Source of the DNA: Lachnospiraceae bacterium
GTDB lineage: Bacteria; Bacillota; Clostridia; Lachnospirales; Lachnospiraceae
Direction of reading: 5' to 3'
Length of the DNA stretch: 37,044 nucleotides
NCBI GenBank assembly: GCA_024699045.1
Contig: JAILQK010000051.1
Coordinates: 1 to 37,044 of the forward strand
The notes under the pieces: generated by a model
Database searches by the model: none
What the model was told of the DNA's origin: nothing
The model's input: only the letters and a program-made list of their open reading frames with translations
Part shown: positions 14,821-23,360 of the stretch, in pieces
How positions within the stretch are numbered: the stretch's first letter is position 1
How the letters are laid out: each line of letters opens with the position of its first letter
Position numbers and translations under genes: made by a program

Positions 14821-16023
14821 TTACTTCTGATCATTCTTTTCCTTAAACTGATCCTCTGTATTCTTTGAGATGTCATCAAGCTTCTTCTTTGCCCAATCCT
14901 TACCGCCGACACCGAAAGCGATCGCAAATGCCGCGCCTGCAGCCACACATATGCAGGTAAAGAGAACCTTGATTATATCCTGTGATATCCCAAGCTGATT
15001 TATCGCCATAAAGCTTGCAAGGACAACGATCACCACTCTTGCCCCGAAAGCAACGGAAGCCGCGCCGGGATATACCTTTATGATAGCTTTCTGAACCCAG
15101 AGTGACGCCGCCCAGGCCGCAAGCAGGATCAGACATGCCGCCAGTACGGAAGGCATATATCCGATAACCATGTTTCCGACATCGGTCAGAACCTCAATCC
15201 CGAGGACCTTAACTCCCGCTACGACAAAGACGATATCGATGACCACGGTGACCACATTGCTTATGATCTTAGAAGCCGGTGCCGCATTCTCGCTGCCGTT
15301 CTGATAGGTGTCCTTCGAGAACTTATCGATCCCCGTGCCCGCAAGGATGGACTGCACGATCCCTCCCGTAAGCCTGCCGAGGAAAATACCGAATGCGATC
15401 AGGATGATCGCGGCGAAAAGTGCCGGAACAAATGCAAATATCTGTCCGACCATCGCTGTTGCAGGTTCACTGATCGCTGCGATCCCGAGCACCTGTATGC
15501 CCGCTATCACAAATACTACCAGGATCATTGCATATACCAGCTTGGATATGATATCGGAAAAACTCATGCCCTCTCCGGGATTGATGTGAGCCTTCTCCTG
15601 AAGCGAATCAAGCTTTGTTTTCTTTAAGAGCGTATTGACGATCTGCGCCACAAGCTTTGACAAAAAGCTGCCGAATGCTATCAGTATGATGCATGCCACG
15701 ATATTGGGTATGAAGTTTAAGAACTGTCCGATGGTGGCAGAGATAGGCTCGATCACACTGTACATGCCAAGCTGCTCCAAAGCCCCGGGCAGGAACAGGA
15801 AAAATATAACGGCAAATACAAGGTTGCCAACGAGATCGACCGTCCCCATCGACTTTGCCTGCACCTCAAGCGGAGTGTTTTTCTGATTCTTGTCAAAAAA
15901 CTTTTTGAGCATCTTCTTTACGATGCTTCTGCAAACAGAAGCAACGACCCATGCAATGATGAGCAGTATCACTGCCCATATTACTTTGGGAATATAATCA
16001 AAAAAAGTGTATCCCGGTTCCAT
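14821..16023 (-). CDS. Mechanosensitive-channel-related TM-helix-repeat membrane protein
   Basis: A 400-residue protein with four similar units, each a helix hairpin beginning with a Pro (YIPKVIWAVILL, FIPNIVACIILIAFG, FVPALFAAIILIAFG, YMPSVLAACLILLAA) and followed by a second hydrophobic helix. This matches the conserved TM-helix repeat (PF05552) seen in CmpX-like proteins related to MscS. The MscS beta domain that forms the cytosolic vestibule is absent, so channel activity is uncertain. The C-terminus is charged and soluble (KKKLDDISKN). AAGGAGGG seven bases upstream supports the ATG at 16023 over the TTG at 16029. It follows the YgjP gene on the same strand. Confidence 0.88.
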   Translation of the reverse strand: MEPGYTFFDYIPKVIWAVILLIIAWVVASVCRSIVKKMLKKFFDKNQKNTPLEVQAKSMGTVDLVGNLVFAVIFFLFLPGALEQLGMYSVIEPISATIGQFLNFIPNIVACIILIAFGSFLSKLVAQIVNTLLKKTKLDSLQEKAHINPGEGMSFSDIISKLVYAMILVVFVIAGIQVLGIAAISEPATAMVGQIFAFVPALFAAIILIAFGIFLGRLTGGIVQSILAGTGIDKFSKDTYQNGSENAAPASKIISNVVTVVIDIVFVVAGVKVLGIEVLTDVGNMVIGYMPSVLAACLILLAAWAASLWVQKAIIKVYPGAASVAFGARVVIVVLASFMAINQLGISQDIIKVLFTCICVAAGAAFAIAFGVGGKDWAKKKLDDISKNTEDQFKEKNDQK

Positions 16024-16096
16024 TATCAATCCCTCCTTAATTCTTTTCCGACAGGCATGAGATCTTAATCCCTGTCAATAACAGTAACCTTAAAAA

Positions 16097-16669
16097 TTAT
16101 ACCACCATCCGGTGCATCAGTGCATCCCCATTTTCCTTAAACCATCTGACGCTTTCCCTGTAGTCCGGAAGAACCCTCTCCACCTCTGCCCAGAATTCTT
16201 TTGAATGATCCATGTGCTTTCTGTGACAGAGCTCATGCACCACTACATAATCACGGTGTTCATCCGGGGCAAGCATGAGCAGACAGTTAAAATTCAGGTT
16301 TCCTCTTGATGTGCAGCTGCCCCAGCGGCTCCTCTGGTTGCGGATCGTTATCCTGCCGTAAGTCACGCCGACTATGGGGGCAAAATGCCTTACCCTCTCC
16401 GGGATGTCCTCCATGGCTTTTTCGGCAAGCTCCCTGATCTCATCCATGGTGAGCCTCGGGATCCCCTCTGTCTCCTTCTGCCGCTGCTCCGCCAGCTTTC
16501 TGTGATTCCGGATCCAGCTCTCGTGATCCAGCAGAAACTTCCTTATCTCGCTTTCCGGCATATGGAGCGGTGCCCTGACCAGGACCGAAAGATCTCTTTC
16601 GATCTCGACCGAAATGGTCTTTCTCCTGCTCCTTTTTACAAATACACGAATATCATCAAATTCATTCAC
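16097..16669 (-). CDS. YgjP-like zinc metallopeptidase (M48-related, DUF45)
   Basis: About 190 residues. It has the family layout: an N-terminal beta-rich RRKTISVEIERDLSVLVRAP, then RNQRSRWGSCTSRGNLNFN, then VVHELCHRKHMDHSKEFW. The HExxH-type zinc site is HELCH (145-149), with a further His155 in the same helix region. YgjP/WLM-type proteins are putative cytosolic metalloproteases. The physiological substrate is unknown. Two starts compete. The ATG at 16675 is only one base from GGGAG, whereas the GTG at 16669 is seven bases away, so the GTG is preferred. Transcription probably begins at a promoter overlapping that of potA. Confidence 0.85.
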   Translation of the reverse strand: MNEFDDIRVFVKRSRRKTISVEIERDLSVLVRAPLHMPESEIRKFLLDHESWIRNHRKLAEQRQKETEGIPRLTMDEIRELAEKAMEDIPERVRHFAPIVGVTYGRITIRNQRSRWGSCTSRGNLNFNCLLMLAPDEHRDYVVVHELCHRKHMDHSKEFWAEVERVLPDYRESVRWFKENGDALMHRMVV

Positions 16670-16711
16670 GGACATGCTCCCTTAACCGCAACTGCAGGCT
16701 TAAATGCGTTT

Positions 16712-16740
16712 TTGACCGTCCCTGCATGTTTATGTATAAT
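16712..16740 (+). promoter_or_regulatory. Sigma-A-like promoter of potABCD
   Basis: TTGACC (16712-16717), a 17-base spacer and a perfect TATAAT (16735-16740) on the plus strand, about 70 bases before the potA ATG. The -10 lies inside the palindrome ATGTATAATATACAT at 16732-16746 and overlaps the -10 of the divergent minus-strand promoter. Confidence 0.75.
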
Positions 16741-16766
16741 ATACATTCGATGTTCATAAAAGACAA
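16738..16766 (-). promoter_or_regulatory. Divergent minus-strand promoter for the YgjP-like gene
   Basis: On the minus strand TTGTCT (16766-16761), a 17-base spacer and TATATT (16743-16738). Both boxes match consensus fairly well (4/6 and 5/6). The -10 shares three bases with the potA -10, so polymerases at the two promoters should exclude each other. Confidence 0.55.
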
Positions 16767-16810
16767 TCAGGACAGTTCTGATAACCCGGGAGCAGGTAAT
16801 ACAGAAACAA

Positions 16811-17908
16811 ATGGCAAAAGAGCTGATAAGATTTGAAAATATCTCCAAATCCTTTGACGGGACCGAAGTCCTGAAGGATCTGACATTGTCCATACACGAA
16901 AATGAATTCGTTACACTTCTGGGGCCAAGCGGATGCGGAAAGACAACTACCTTAAGGATCCTCGGAGGATTTGAGACCCCCGACAAAGGCAGGGTCATGT
17001 TCGACGGCGGCGATATAACCAATATTCCCCCTAATAAAAGACCTCTGAATACCGTCTTTCAGAAATATGCGCTTTTCACCCATATGAATGTGGCCGATAA
17101 TATCGCTTTCGGCCTTAAGATCAAGGGAAAAGACAAGGATCATATCAGGGAAAAGATCGCGTACTCACTCAAACTGGTGGGTCTTGAGGGCTTTGAAAAC
17201 CGATACCCCTCATCCTTAAGCGGCGGCCAGCAGCAAAGGATAGCGATCGCCCGGGCCATAGTAAACGAGCCGCAGGTTCTGCTCCTTGATGAACCCCTCG
17301 GCGCGCTGGATCTTAAGCTCAGACAGGGAATGCAGTACGAGCTCATAAGACTCAAAGAAGAGCTCGGCATAACCTTTGTATATGTCACGCATGATCAGGA
17401 GGAAGCCCTTACGATGTCCGACACCGTGGTAGTGATGAATCAGGGGCTTATACAGCAGATCGGCACTCCCGAGGATATATATAATGAACCACAGAATGCT
17501 TTTGTTGCGGATTTTATAGGCGAAAGCAACCTCATCGACGGCATAATGATACATGACTGTCTGGTCAATATAGGCGGCCTTGATCTCCCCTGCGTTGACA
17601 CCGGCTTCGGAAACAACAATCCGGTAGACGTCGTGATAAGACCTGAAGACGTAGAGCTGGATGCTGACGGAAACGGTCCGATCAAAGGGACGGTCATCTC
17701 GATCGTTTTCAAAGGGGTGCACTGGGAAATGCATGTTGAAAGCAGTATCGGGATCACCTTCCTTGTACAGACGACGGAGCACTTCCCCGTAGGAAGCGTG
17801 GTGGGAATAAATGTGGATCCGTACAATATTCAGATAATGCACAAACCTTCCAGTGAAGATGCGCAGGTTTTCGACCAGCTTGAAACCATTCCCGGAGAAG
17901 ATCTATGA
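16811..17908 (+). CDS. potA: Spermidine/putrescine ABC transporter ATP-binding protein PotA
   Basis: A 365-residue importer ATPase. Walker A is GPSGCGKTT (38-46), the signature LSGGQ (136-140), Walker B VLLLDE (156-161), and an H-loop His lies in [15 protein letters not shown]-type domain follows (about 240-350). It hydrolyses ATP on the inner face of the membrane to drive polyamine uptake through PotB and PotC. This assignment rests on the complete potABCD order as well as sequence, since ATPases of this class look alike. The ribosome site is weak: GGGAGCAGG lies more than ten bases upstream. The gene ends in an ATGA overlap with potB. Confidence 0.93.
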   Translation: MAKELIRFENISKSFDGTEVLKDLTLSIHENEFVTLLGPSGCGKTTTLRILGGFETPDKGRVMFDGGDITNIPPNKRPLNTVFQKYALFTHMNVADNIAFGLKIKGKDKDHIREKIAYSLKLVGLEGFENRYPSSLSGGQQQRIAIARAIVNEPQVLLLDEPLGALDLKLRQGMQYELIRLKEELGITFVYVTHDQEEALTMSDTVVVMNQGLIQQIGTPEDIYNEPQNAFVADFIGESNLIDGIMIHDCLVNIGGLDLPCVDTGFGNNNPVDVVIRPEDVELDADGNGPIKGTVISIVFKGVHWEMHVESSIGITFLVQTTEHFPVGSVVGINVDPYNIQIMHKPSSEDAQVFDQLETIPGEDL

Positions 17909-18729
17909 ACCGGAGCCGCACGCGTTTTCTTGCAACTCCATATATCATATGGGTCATAGGCTTTACCGTGATCCCTCTGATGTTCATCGTCTCAAAATCC
18001 CTGACCGACGAAAACGGGTCGCTGACGCTTGCCAACCTGCTTGCGATCTTCGATCCCCTTCACCGCAAGGCCCTTGTCATTTCCGTTCTGCTGGCCTTTT
18101 TGAGCACTGTGATCTGTATCCTTATCGCCTATCCTCTTGCGATAATCCTCCGGGGCAGCCGCCTCACCGACAAAAACCTGATACTTTTTATACTGATACT
18201 TCCGATGTGGATGAACTTCATTCTCCGCATCCTGGCGCTCCAGCTTCTCATATCCAATAACGGGATAATAAATAATATGCTGGGACATTTCGGTCTGCCG
18301 CCGCTTGCTATCATAAACACTCCGGCCGCCATCGTCCTCGGAATGGTCTACGATTATCTGCCATATATGATCCTCCCCGTCCTGAACAGTGTGCTTGCCA
18401 TCCCTCAGGATGTGATAGAAGCCGCGCAGGATCTGGGGTCCGACAAAAAACATGTGATCACCAGAATAATCATCCCCCTTTCTCTCGGGGGCGTGGGTAG
18501 CGGGATAACAATGGTGTTCGTCCCCTCGATGACGGAATTTGTCATTGCCAATATACTCGGAGGAGGCAAGATCCAGCTTCTGGGGAATATAATCGAGCAG
18601 GAATTCACCGTCACGAGAAACTGGAATCTGGGATCGGGTCTCAGTGTCACGCTTATGGCCTTCGTCCTTATTACCTCCTTAATCTTCGGAAGAGGTACCG
18701 AAGACACGGCTACGGGTATCACGCTATGA
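17905..18729 (+). CDS. potB: Spermidine/putrescine ABC transporter permease PotB
   Basis: A 274-residue inner-membrane permease with about six hydrophobic helices. The EAA loop, the contact for PotA, is visible as [20 protein letters not shown] near residue 173. The N-terminus [19 protein letters not shown] is typical of PotB, the permease partner with the longer first periplasmic segment. PotB pairs with PotC to form the channel. The gene starts in an ATGA overlap with potA and ends in an ATGA overlap with potC. The C-terminus beyond the last helix ([14 protein letters not shown]) is short and polar. Confidence 0.93.
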   Translation: MNRSRTRFLATPYIIWVIGFTVIPLMFIVSKSLTDENGSLTLANLLAIFDPLHRKALVISVLLAFLSTVICILIAYPLAIILRGSRLTDKNLILFILILPMWMNFILRILALQLLISNNGIINNMLGHFGLPPLAIINTPAAIVLGMVYDYLPYMILPVLNSVLAIPQDVIEAAQDLGSDKKHVITRIIIPLSLGGVGSGITMVFVPSMTEFVIANILGGGKIQLLGNIIEQEFTVTRNWNLGSGLSVTLMAFVLITSLIFGRGTEDTATGITL

Positions 18730-19541
18730 AAATGAGCCGCATCCTGGGAAAGATATATGTGGGGCTTATACTGATCTTCCTCTATGCCCCGATACTGGTC
18801 CTTATCGTACTGAGCTTCAATTCTTCCAGATCAAGGGTTGTATGGGGAGGCTTTACCTTAAAATGGTACGGCTCGCTTTTGAAGAGCACCACCATCATGA
18901 ATGCGCTATGGACCACTTTCCTCCTGGCCGTGCTCTCTGCCCTCATATCGACCGTCCTCGGGCTTTTCGGAGCTTTAGGGATCTATTCGATGAAAAAGAG
19001 GAGCTACCGCATCATGCTGTTTGGGACAAAGATCCCCATGTTAAATGCCGATATCGTCACCGGCATAGCGCTCATGCTCTGGTTCGTGAGATTCCTTCCT
19101 CTTGGATTCGGCTCGATCCTGCTCGCGCATGTCACCTTCAACATTCCCTATGTCATACTTTGCATACTGCCTAAGCTTCGCACCATGGACATATACCAGT
19201 ATGAAGCGGCGCTCGACCTCGGCGCAGGCAGCCCTTACGCTTTCTTTCACATCCTTATCCCGCAGATATTGCCCGGGATCCTGTCGGGTTTTTTGATGGC
19301 GGTGACCCTTTCGATGGACGATTTTGTCATAACCTATTTCACCAAGGGCGCGGGAATAAATACCCTCTCCACGCTCATCTACGGAGAGATAAGGAAAGGG
19401 ATCAAACCCGAAATGTATGCTTTATCTACAGTTTTGTTCTTTATTGTGCTAGTATTACTTATATTGGTTAATTTGCCGTATGACCGTTTCTTTATGACGG
19501 CAGGCACAGGATCGGTAAGAGAGGTGGAACATGAAAAGTAA
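18726..19541 (+). CDS. potC: Spermidine/putrescine ABC transporter permease PotC
   Basis: A 271-residue permease with six hydrophobic helices. It starts LGKIYVGLILIFLYAPILVL, a PotC-type opening, and then has VLSFNSSRSRVVWGGFTLKW. The EAA loop reads EAALDLGAGSPYAFFHILIP near residue 160. MDDFVITYFTKG near residue 195 is a conserved PotC-like segment. It overlaps potB by four bases and potD by eleven, so the four genes form one tightly coupled unit. The last helix (FIVLVLLILVNLPY) is encoded by sequence a little more A/T-rich than the rest of the gene; I attach no meaning to that. Confidence 0.93.
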   Translation: MKMSRILGKIYVGLILIFLYAPILVLIVLSFNSSRSRVVWGGFTLKWYGSLLKSTTIMNALWTTFLLAVLSALISTVLGLFGALGIYSMKKRSYRIMLFGTKIPMLNADIVTGIALMLWFVRFLPLGFGSILLAHVTFNIPYVILCILPKLRTMDIYQYEAALDLGAGSPYAFFHILIPQILPGILSGFLMAVTLSMDDFVITYFTKGAGINTLSTLIYGEIRKGIKPEMYALSTVLFFIVLVLLILVNLPYDRFFMTAGTGSVREVEHEK

Positions 19542-20586
19542 GATCATTGCCGTTATTTGCGTGATAAGCGCGGTTCTTTGCCTGACATCCGGATGCGGAG
19601 GCGCCGCGGAAACGGGGGAAACCCTCACTGTATTTAATTACAGCGAATATCTTGATCCCGAAATGCTCGAACTATTTACCAAAGAAACCGGGATAAAAGT
19701 AAAATACGAAGAAGCGACCACTCCCGAGGAGCTTTATACAAAGTATATGTCCGGAGGGATCTCCTATGACCTGATATGCACCTCCGATTATATGGTCAAA
19801 CAGCTTATCGGAGAGGGCGAGGCTCAGCCTGTCGATTTCGGATCTATGCAGTATTCCTCCAATATCGGCGACCGTTTCTGGGAAATGTCAAAGTCGATAG
19901 ATCCCGATAACAAATATGCACTCCCCTATTTCTGGGGAACGATCGGTCTGCTCTATGACAGCACCCGGGTATATGAGGATATCGACAGCTGGGATGTGCT
20001 CTTTAACGGCGAATATGCCGGGGATATAATCATGCAGGACTCGATGCGCGACACCTTCATGATCACTCTGAAGCATCTTGGATATTCACTCAACACCTCT
20101 GATGAAAACGAGATAAGGGAAGCGGCTGAAGCCCTCAAGCAGCAAAAGCCCGATGTCCAGGCTTATCTTGTGGATGAGGCGCGGGACGAAGTCGTGGCCG
20201 GCAACGCGACTATGGCAGTGGTATATTCGGGCGAAGCTTATCTGGGGCACGAATATAATTCCAATCTTCGCTATGTCGTTCCGAAAGAAGGCTCAAATGT
20301 CTGGCTTGACTCATGGATCGTGACGAAAAAATGCCAGAATCCCGAAGCCGCAGCCAAATTCCTTGATTTTCTCTGCAGGGAGGATGTCGCGACCGCAAAC
20401 TTCGAATACATATACTACTCCACTCCCAATGAAGCCGTTCTTGCTTCAATGGATCCGGAGCTGAAAGAAGATCCGGCGATAGTCCCTCCGGATCAGGCCG
20501 TCGATAAATGTGAGGTCTGCACACAGTCAGACCCTAAGATAACAGAACTCTACAACGAACTCTGGAAAGAGCTTAAAGCGGAATAA
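19531..20586 (+). CDS. potD: Spermidine/putrescine-binding lipoprotein PotD
   Basis: A 351-residue secreted lipoprotein: MKSK, a hydrophobic core and the lipobox CLTSGC with Cys22 as lipid anchor. The mature protein reads LTVFNYSEYLDPEMLELF, then YDLICTSDYMVKQLI, YFWGTIGLLYDSTRV and WDVLF, which are conserved in PotD/PotF binding proteins. It captures polyamines outside the cell and delivers them to PotBC. GAGGTGG just before the ATG gives a good ribosome site despite the eleven-base overlap with potC. The last codons (Lys-Ala-Glu-stop) lie within the first unit of a 24-bp tandem array. The gene is convergent with panE. Confidence 0.93.
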   Translation: MKSKIIAVICVISAVLCLTSGCGGAAETGETLTVFNYSEYLDPEMLELFTKETGIKVKYEEATTPEELYTKYMSGGISYDLICTSDYMVKQLIGEGEAQPVDFGSMQYSSNIGDRFWEMSKSIDPDNKYALPYFWGTIGLLYDSTRVYEDIDSWDVLFNGEYAGDIIMQDSMRDTFMITLKHLGYSLNTSDENEIREAAEALKQQKPDVQAYLVDEARDEVVAGNATMAVVYSGEAYLGHEYNSNLRYVVPKEGSNVWLDSWIVTKKCQNPEAAAKFLDFLCREDVATANFEYIYYSTPNEAVLASMDPELKEDPAIVPPDQAVDKCEVCTQSDPKITELYNELWKELKAE

Positions 20587-20632
20587 AGCGGAAAAGATAA
20601 ACCGTAATAAACCGGAAGGGATAAACCGGGAG
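20575..20632. repeat. 24-bp tandem array spanning the potD stop
   Basis: Units lie at 20575-20598, 20599-20622 and 20623-20632 (partial). Each is built of a 10-base and a 14-base half starting AAAGCGG or AAACCG. The first unit includes the last three potD codons and the stop. The array fills nearly all of the 50 bases between potD and the convergent panE gene. No terminator hairpin is seen there. Confidence 0.85.
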
Positions 20633-20636
20633 AATG

Positions 20637-21572
20637 TCAGGAGTTATACGTCGCCTCGATCTCCTTTACCCTTCTGTAAAGGAATTCATTGGCCGGGGTC
20701 TTTATATCGTGTTTCCTGCCGAGCGCGATAACCTCCCCGGCAAACATATCCACCTCTGAAGGACGCTTCTGTCTCCTGTCCTGTCCCATTGAAGGAGTTG
20801 CCGAAGGATCAAGCGATGCGATGATATCGAGATACTGGTTGATCTCCTTTTCCCCGAGGGGTATCCCTTCGGCCTGCCCTAATGCAGCGACCTCACGCAT
20901 GGCCGCAACATTCATGGCATACTCTTCCGATCCCGGTCTCGTTACTCCGGCGTAATCCGAATCATATACCATGCAGGTCTGATTTATCCCGACATTGAGC
21001 ATGAATTTGCACCACAGTCTGTACAATATCTCGGGCTCCAATGTATGAGGGACCTTACATCTTTCAAAGAGCTCATCGATGCCGGCAAGCCTCTCCCTGA
21101 GCTTTTGATCCGCTCCGTGAGGCACCCCGATGATCAGCTCTCCGTGCTTGCTGTATACTATCTCCGCCCCTTCTCTTTGGGCGTCCATTCCCTGGGACAC
21201 CGTATAGATAACGTTATCGGCTCCGAACCGCTCCGCTATTATCCTCTCGCTTGAGATCCCGTTGAGCATGGAGACAAAGACCGTATCCTCGTGCGCCAAA
21301 GGGGCGATAAGGTCAAGCGCCTCATTAAGAGTCGGAAATTTCACCCCTACAAGGATCACATCCGCTTTTCCGTTTTCAAGGAATTCTTCGGGGGTTTCGA
21401 TCGTATAGGAAACCTCTCTTCCGTTTATGACATAGCGATCCTTTCTGTGCCGTCCGGCCCTTTCGGGATCCATGACAAACGCAGTATGTCCTTCATGGTT
21501 TTCCGCAAGCTCACCGCCGAACAAAAGCCCCAGGGCTCCCATTCCGACTATCGCTATGTTATCCGTCCTCAT
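20637..21572 (-). CDS. panE: 2-dehydropantoate 2-reductase family protein (PanE/ApbA)
   Basis: A 311-residue NADPH-dependent reductase. The Rossmann motif is GMGALG (residues 11-16). ILVGVKFP follows, then the catalytic-lysine helix LYRLWCKFMLNVGINQ. PSEVDMFAGEVIALG near residue 275 holds the conserved Ser and Glu. PanE reduces ketopantoate to pantoate in coenzyme A synthesis. The family also contains relatives acting on other 2-keto acids, and no other pantothenate gene is nearby, so panE is probable rather than certain. AAGGAGG precedes the ATG. It follows degV by 42 bases on the same strand. Confidence 0.85.
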   Translation of the reverse strand: MRTDNIAIVGMGALGLLFGGELAENHEGHTAFVMDPERAGRHRKDRYVINGREVSYTIETPEEFLENGKADVILVGVKFPTLNEALDLIAPLAHEDTVFVSMLNGISSERIIAERFGADNVIYTVSQGMDAQREGAEIVYSKHGELIIGVPHGADQKLRERLAGIDELFERCKVPHTLEPEILYRLWCKFMLNVGINQTCMVYDSDYAGVTRPGSEEYAMNVAAMREVAALGQAEGIPLGEKEINQYLDIIASLDPSATPSMGQDRRQKRPSEVDMFAGEVIALGRKHDIKTPANEFLYRRVKEIEATYNS

Positions 21573-21614
21573 TTTACCTCCTTATACCGCTGCCTTACTC
21601 CGGTCTTTCCGTAC

Positions 21615-22466
21615 TTATCCTTCACTTACAAACAGGACTCCAAGGGTTCCCGGTCCGCAGTGACATGAGATTATCCCCCCTGCACGGGTCTCCGTGATCT
21701 CCTCAAAGCGTGACAGGGATTCAAGGTAAGCCTTTACCTCCGTGACGATCTCTTTATCCACTCCCGAATGAGTGATGTAGACCGTTCTCCTGTCAGCCTG
21801 CTCAAGCGCTCCCTCCATGTCCCTGACATATTTCATGATGACCTGACGCAGACTTCCCCGGTACTTTTTGTCTACATGCATCTTTCCGTCCTCAACCACG
21901 ATCTTCGGCTTTATGTTCAAAGCTCCCGCAAAGACCTTAGCTACGGATGAGCATCTTCCCCCGCGATGCAGATACTCCAGCGTATCTATCACAAAGCTGG
22001 CCCTGACTCTGGGGATCATCTCATTAAGAGAAGCCGCCGTTTCCCTTATATCCTTCCCCTGCTCGCGGAGTCGCACCGCTTCCATGATCACAAGCCCTAT
22101 CCCTGTGGACAGATTCCTCGAATCTATGACCTCAAAGTGTTCCTCGTATTCATGCTCCTGTACGGCAAGTCTTACCGCCTGACAGGTACTGGAAAAATCT
22201 CCCGAGATGCCGATAAAGACCGCATCTTCGCCTGCACCCTTCAGTTCCTTTATTATGTCCGTGATATCTTCCGGAGAAAATGCCGCGGTCTTTGGAACCG
22301 TTTTGTTAGCCTCCGCCCATTTAAATATCTCATCGGCGCCGATATCGATCCCGTCCTTTCCTGTCCGGTCACCCATAGTGATATAAAGCGGTATTATCCT
22401 GATATCGTTTCTGCTTATATAATCGGGGCTTAGATCGTTGGTGCTGTCAGCATATATCCTGAACAT
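21615..22466 (-). CDS. DegV family fatty-acid-binding protein
   Basis: A 283-residue protein with a complete DegV layout: IYADSTNDLSPDYI at the N-terminus, IPLYITMGDRTGKDG, ISGDFSSTCQAVRLAV with the lipid-binding serines, and IDSRNLSTGIGLVI. DegV/FakB proteins bind a fatty acid and, in the FakAB system, present it to the kinase FakA for phosphorylation. No fakA gene is adjacent; it is usually encoded elsewhere. A C-terminal SCHCGPGTLGVLF is also family-typical. GGAGG lies five bases before the ATG. It lies between the PocR-receptor gene and panE on one strand. Confidence 0.92.
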   Translation of the reverse strand: MFRIYADSTNDLSPDYISRNDIRIIPLYITMGDRTGKDGIDIGADEIFKWAEANKTVPKTAAFSPEDITDIIKELKGAGEDAVFIGISGDFSSTCQAVRLAVQEHEYEEHFEVIDSRNLSTGIGLVIMEAVRLREQGKDIRETAASLNEMIPRVRASFVIDTLEYLHRGGRCSSVAKVFAGALNIKPKIVVEDGKMHVDKKYRGSLRQVIMKYVRDMEGALEQADRRTVYITHSGVDKEIVTEVKAYLESLSRFEEITETRAGGIISCHCGPGTLGVLFVSEG

Positions 22467-22505
22467 ATCTTCCTCCCATATTTCTGCGGACCGTCCCGCA
22501 GTTTT

Positions 22506-23279
22506 TTATTCCGTCAGACTTCCGATAGTCGCGGTCAGCTTTTTAAGCTCATTGTTGATGGCTGCCGCCGATGCCGACATATCCGAAGCGAGGTTCTGAA
22601 CCTCCTGTGCGACGACCGCAAAACCTCTTCCGGCCTCTCCCGCTCTTGCCGCTTCGATCGATGCATTAAGCGCGAGGATCTTCTGTCTGCCGCCAAAGCC
22701 GGAGATCTTATTGTTGATCTCATTGATGTTCTCGATCTGCTCTGCGGCATCACGGATCCCCCCGGTCATCTTTTCCAGAAGGCGTCCGTTCGTCGATTCG
22801 CTGTAGCATGACCGTATATACATATTGAGCGCATCACCGAGCATATGAGCCGAAGCTTCTATCTCTTCCCTTGTCTTTACGCTTACATCCTTGAGAGCTG
22901 TTATATACTTATCCTCGTCTATCCCAAGCTCCCTCGCGTATTCCCTGAACTTTTCCTCATCCGGGTTTTGAGGAAGGACCTGTCCGCCTATGACCGACCC
23001 TAAAACCGTGCCATCGCTGAGCGTAAGCGGGATGCCAAAATCCATCAGTCCGGCGTGACACTCATATACGCCCTCTCCTTCCTGATCGTTCCTGACACAT
23101 CTCCTGCAGCCCTCTTCATTCCCCCTGGTATATTTGATACAAAAATCGGTAAAATTGATGCAATCGGAAATGTATTCGCCGTCAGAGCCTACCGCTACCG
23201 TTGCCAGTCCTGTAGCCTTCCCCCACTGGACCATGATATCATTAAACTTCTTCATGTCACAAAATTCCTGGATCTTCAT
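22506..23279 (-). CDS. Soluble PocR-domain protein with a shortened chemoreceptor signalling tip
   Basis: A 257-residue protein without membrane segments. Residues 1-155 form a PocR sensory domain, with the Cys set FC (47), CRRC (58, 61) and ECH (74-75). PocR domains sense small ligands such as propanediol in the founding member. Residues 165-257 are the methyl-accepting signalling hairpin tip: [20 protein letters not shown] and [10 protein letters not shown] (201-230), the region that contacts CheA and CheW. The usual long methylation helices are missing, so this is a miniature cytosolic receptor. No che gene is nearby. AAGGAGG lies eight bases before the ATG. Cytosolic scaffolding or regulation of another process is possible. 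Confidence 0.85.
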   Translation of the reverse strand: MKIQEFCDMKKFNDIMVQWGKATGLATVAVGSDGEYISDCINFTDFCIKYTRGNEEGCRRCVRNDQEGEGVYECHAGLMDFGIPLTLSDGTVLGSVIGGQVLPQNPDEEKFREYARELGIDEDKYITALKDVSVKTREEIEASAHMLGDALNMYIRSCYSESTNGRLLEKMTGGIRDAAEQIENINEINNKISGFGGRQKILALNASIEAARAGEAGRGFAVVAQEVQNLASDMSASAAAINNELKKLTATIGSLTE

Positions 23280-23334
23280 TGCAAGTACCTCCTTCGTACC
23301 GATATTGCATTTACTGCATTAAAACTATACTGCT

Positions 23335-23360
23335 GTGTCCGGTATGAGTGTCCGGTCACT
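23335..23360. repeat. 13-bp direct repeat spanning the alaS stop
   Basis: Copies lie at 23335-23347 and 23348-23360, sharing GTGTCCGGT. The alaS stop (23358-23356, minus strand) is in the second copy. This is short and could be chance, but it repeats the pattern seen at the epimerase and potD ends. Confidence 0.5.

Noticed and set aside
16693-16726. TGCAGG/CCTGCA inverted repeat as a potA operator
   Set aside because: Only six bases per arm with a 22-base gap, likely by chance.
20587-20636. Rho-independent terminator between potD and panE
   Set aside because: No inverted repeat with T-run is visible; the sequence is a direct repeat.
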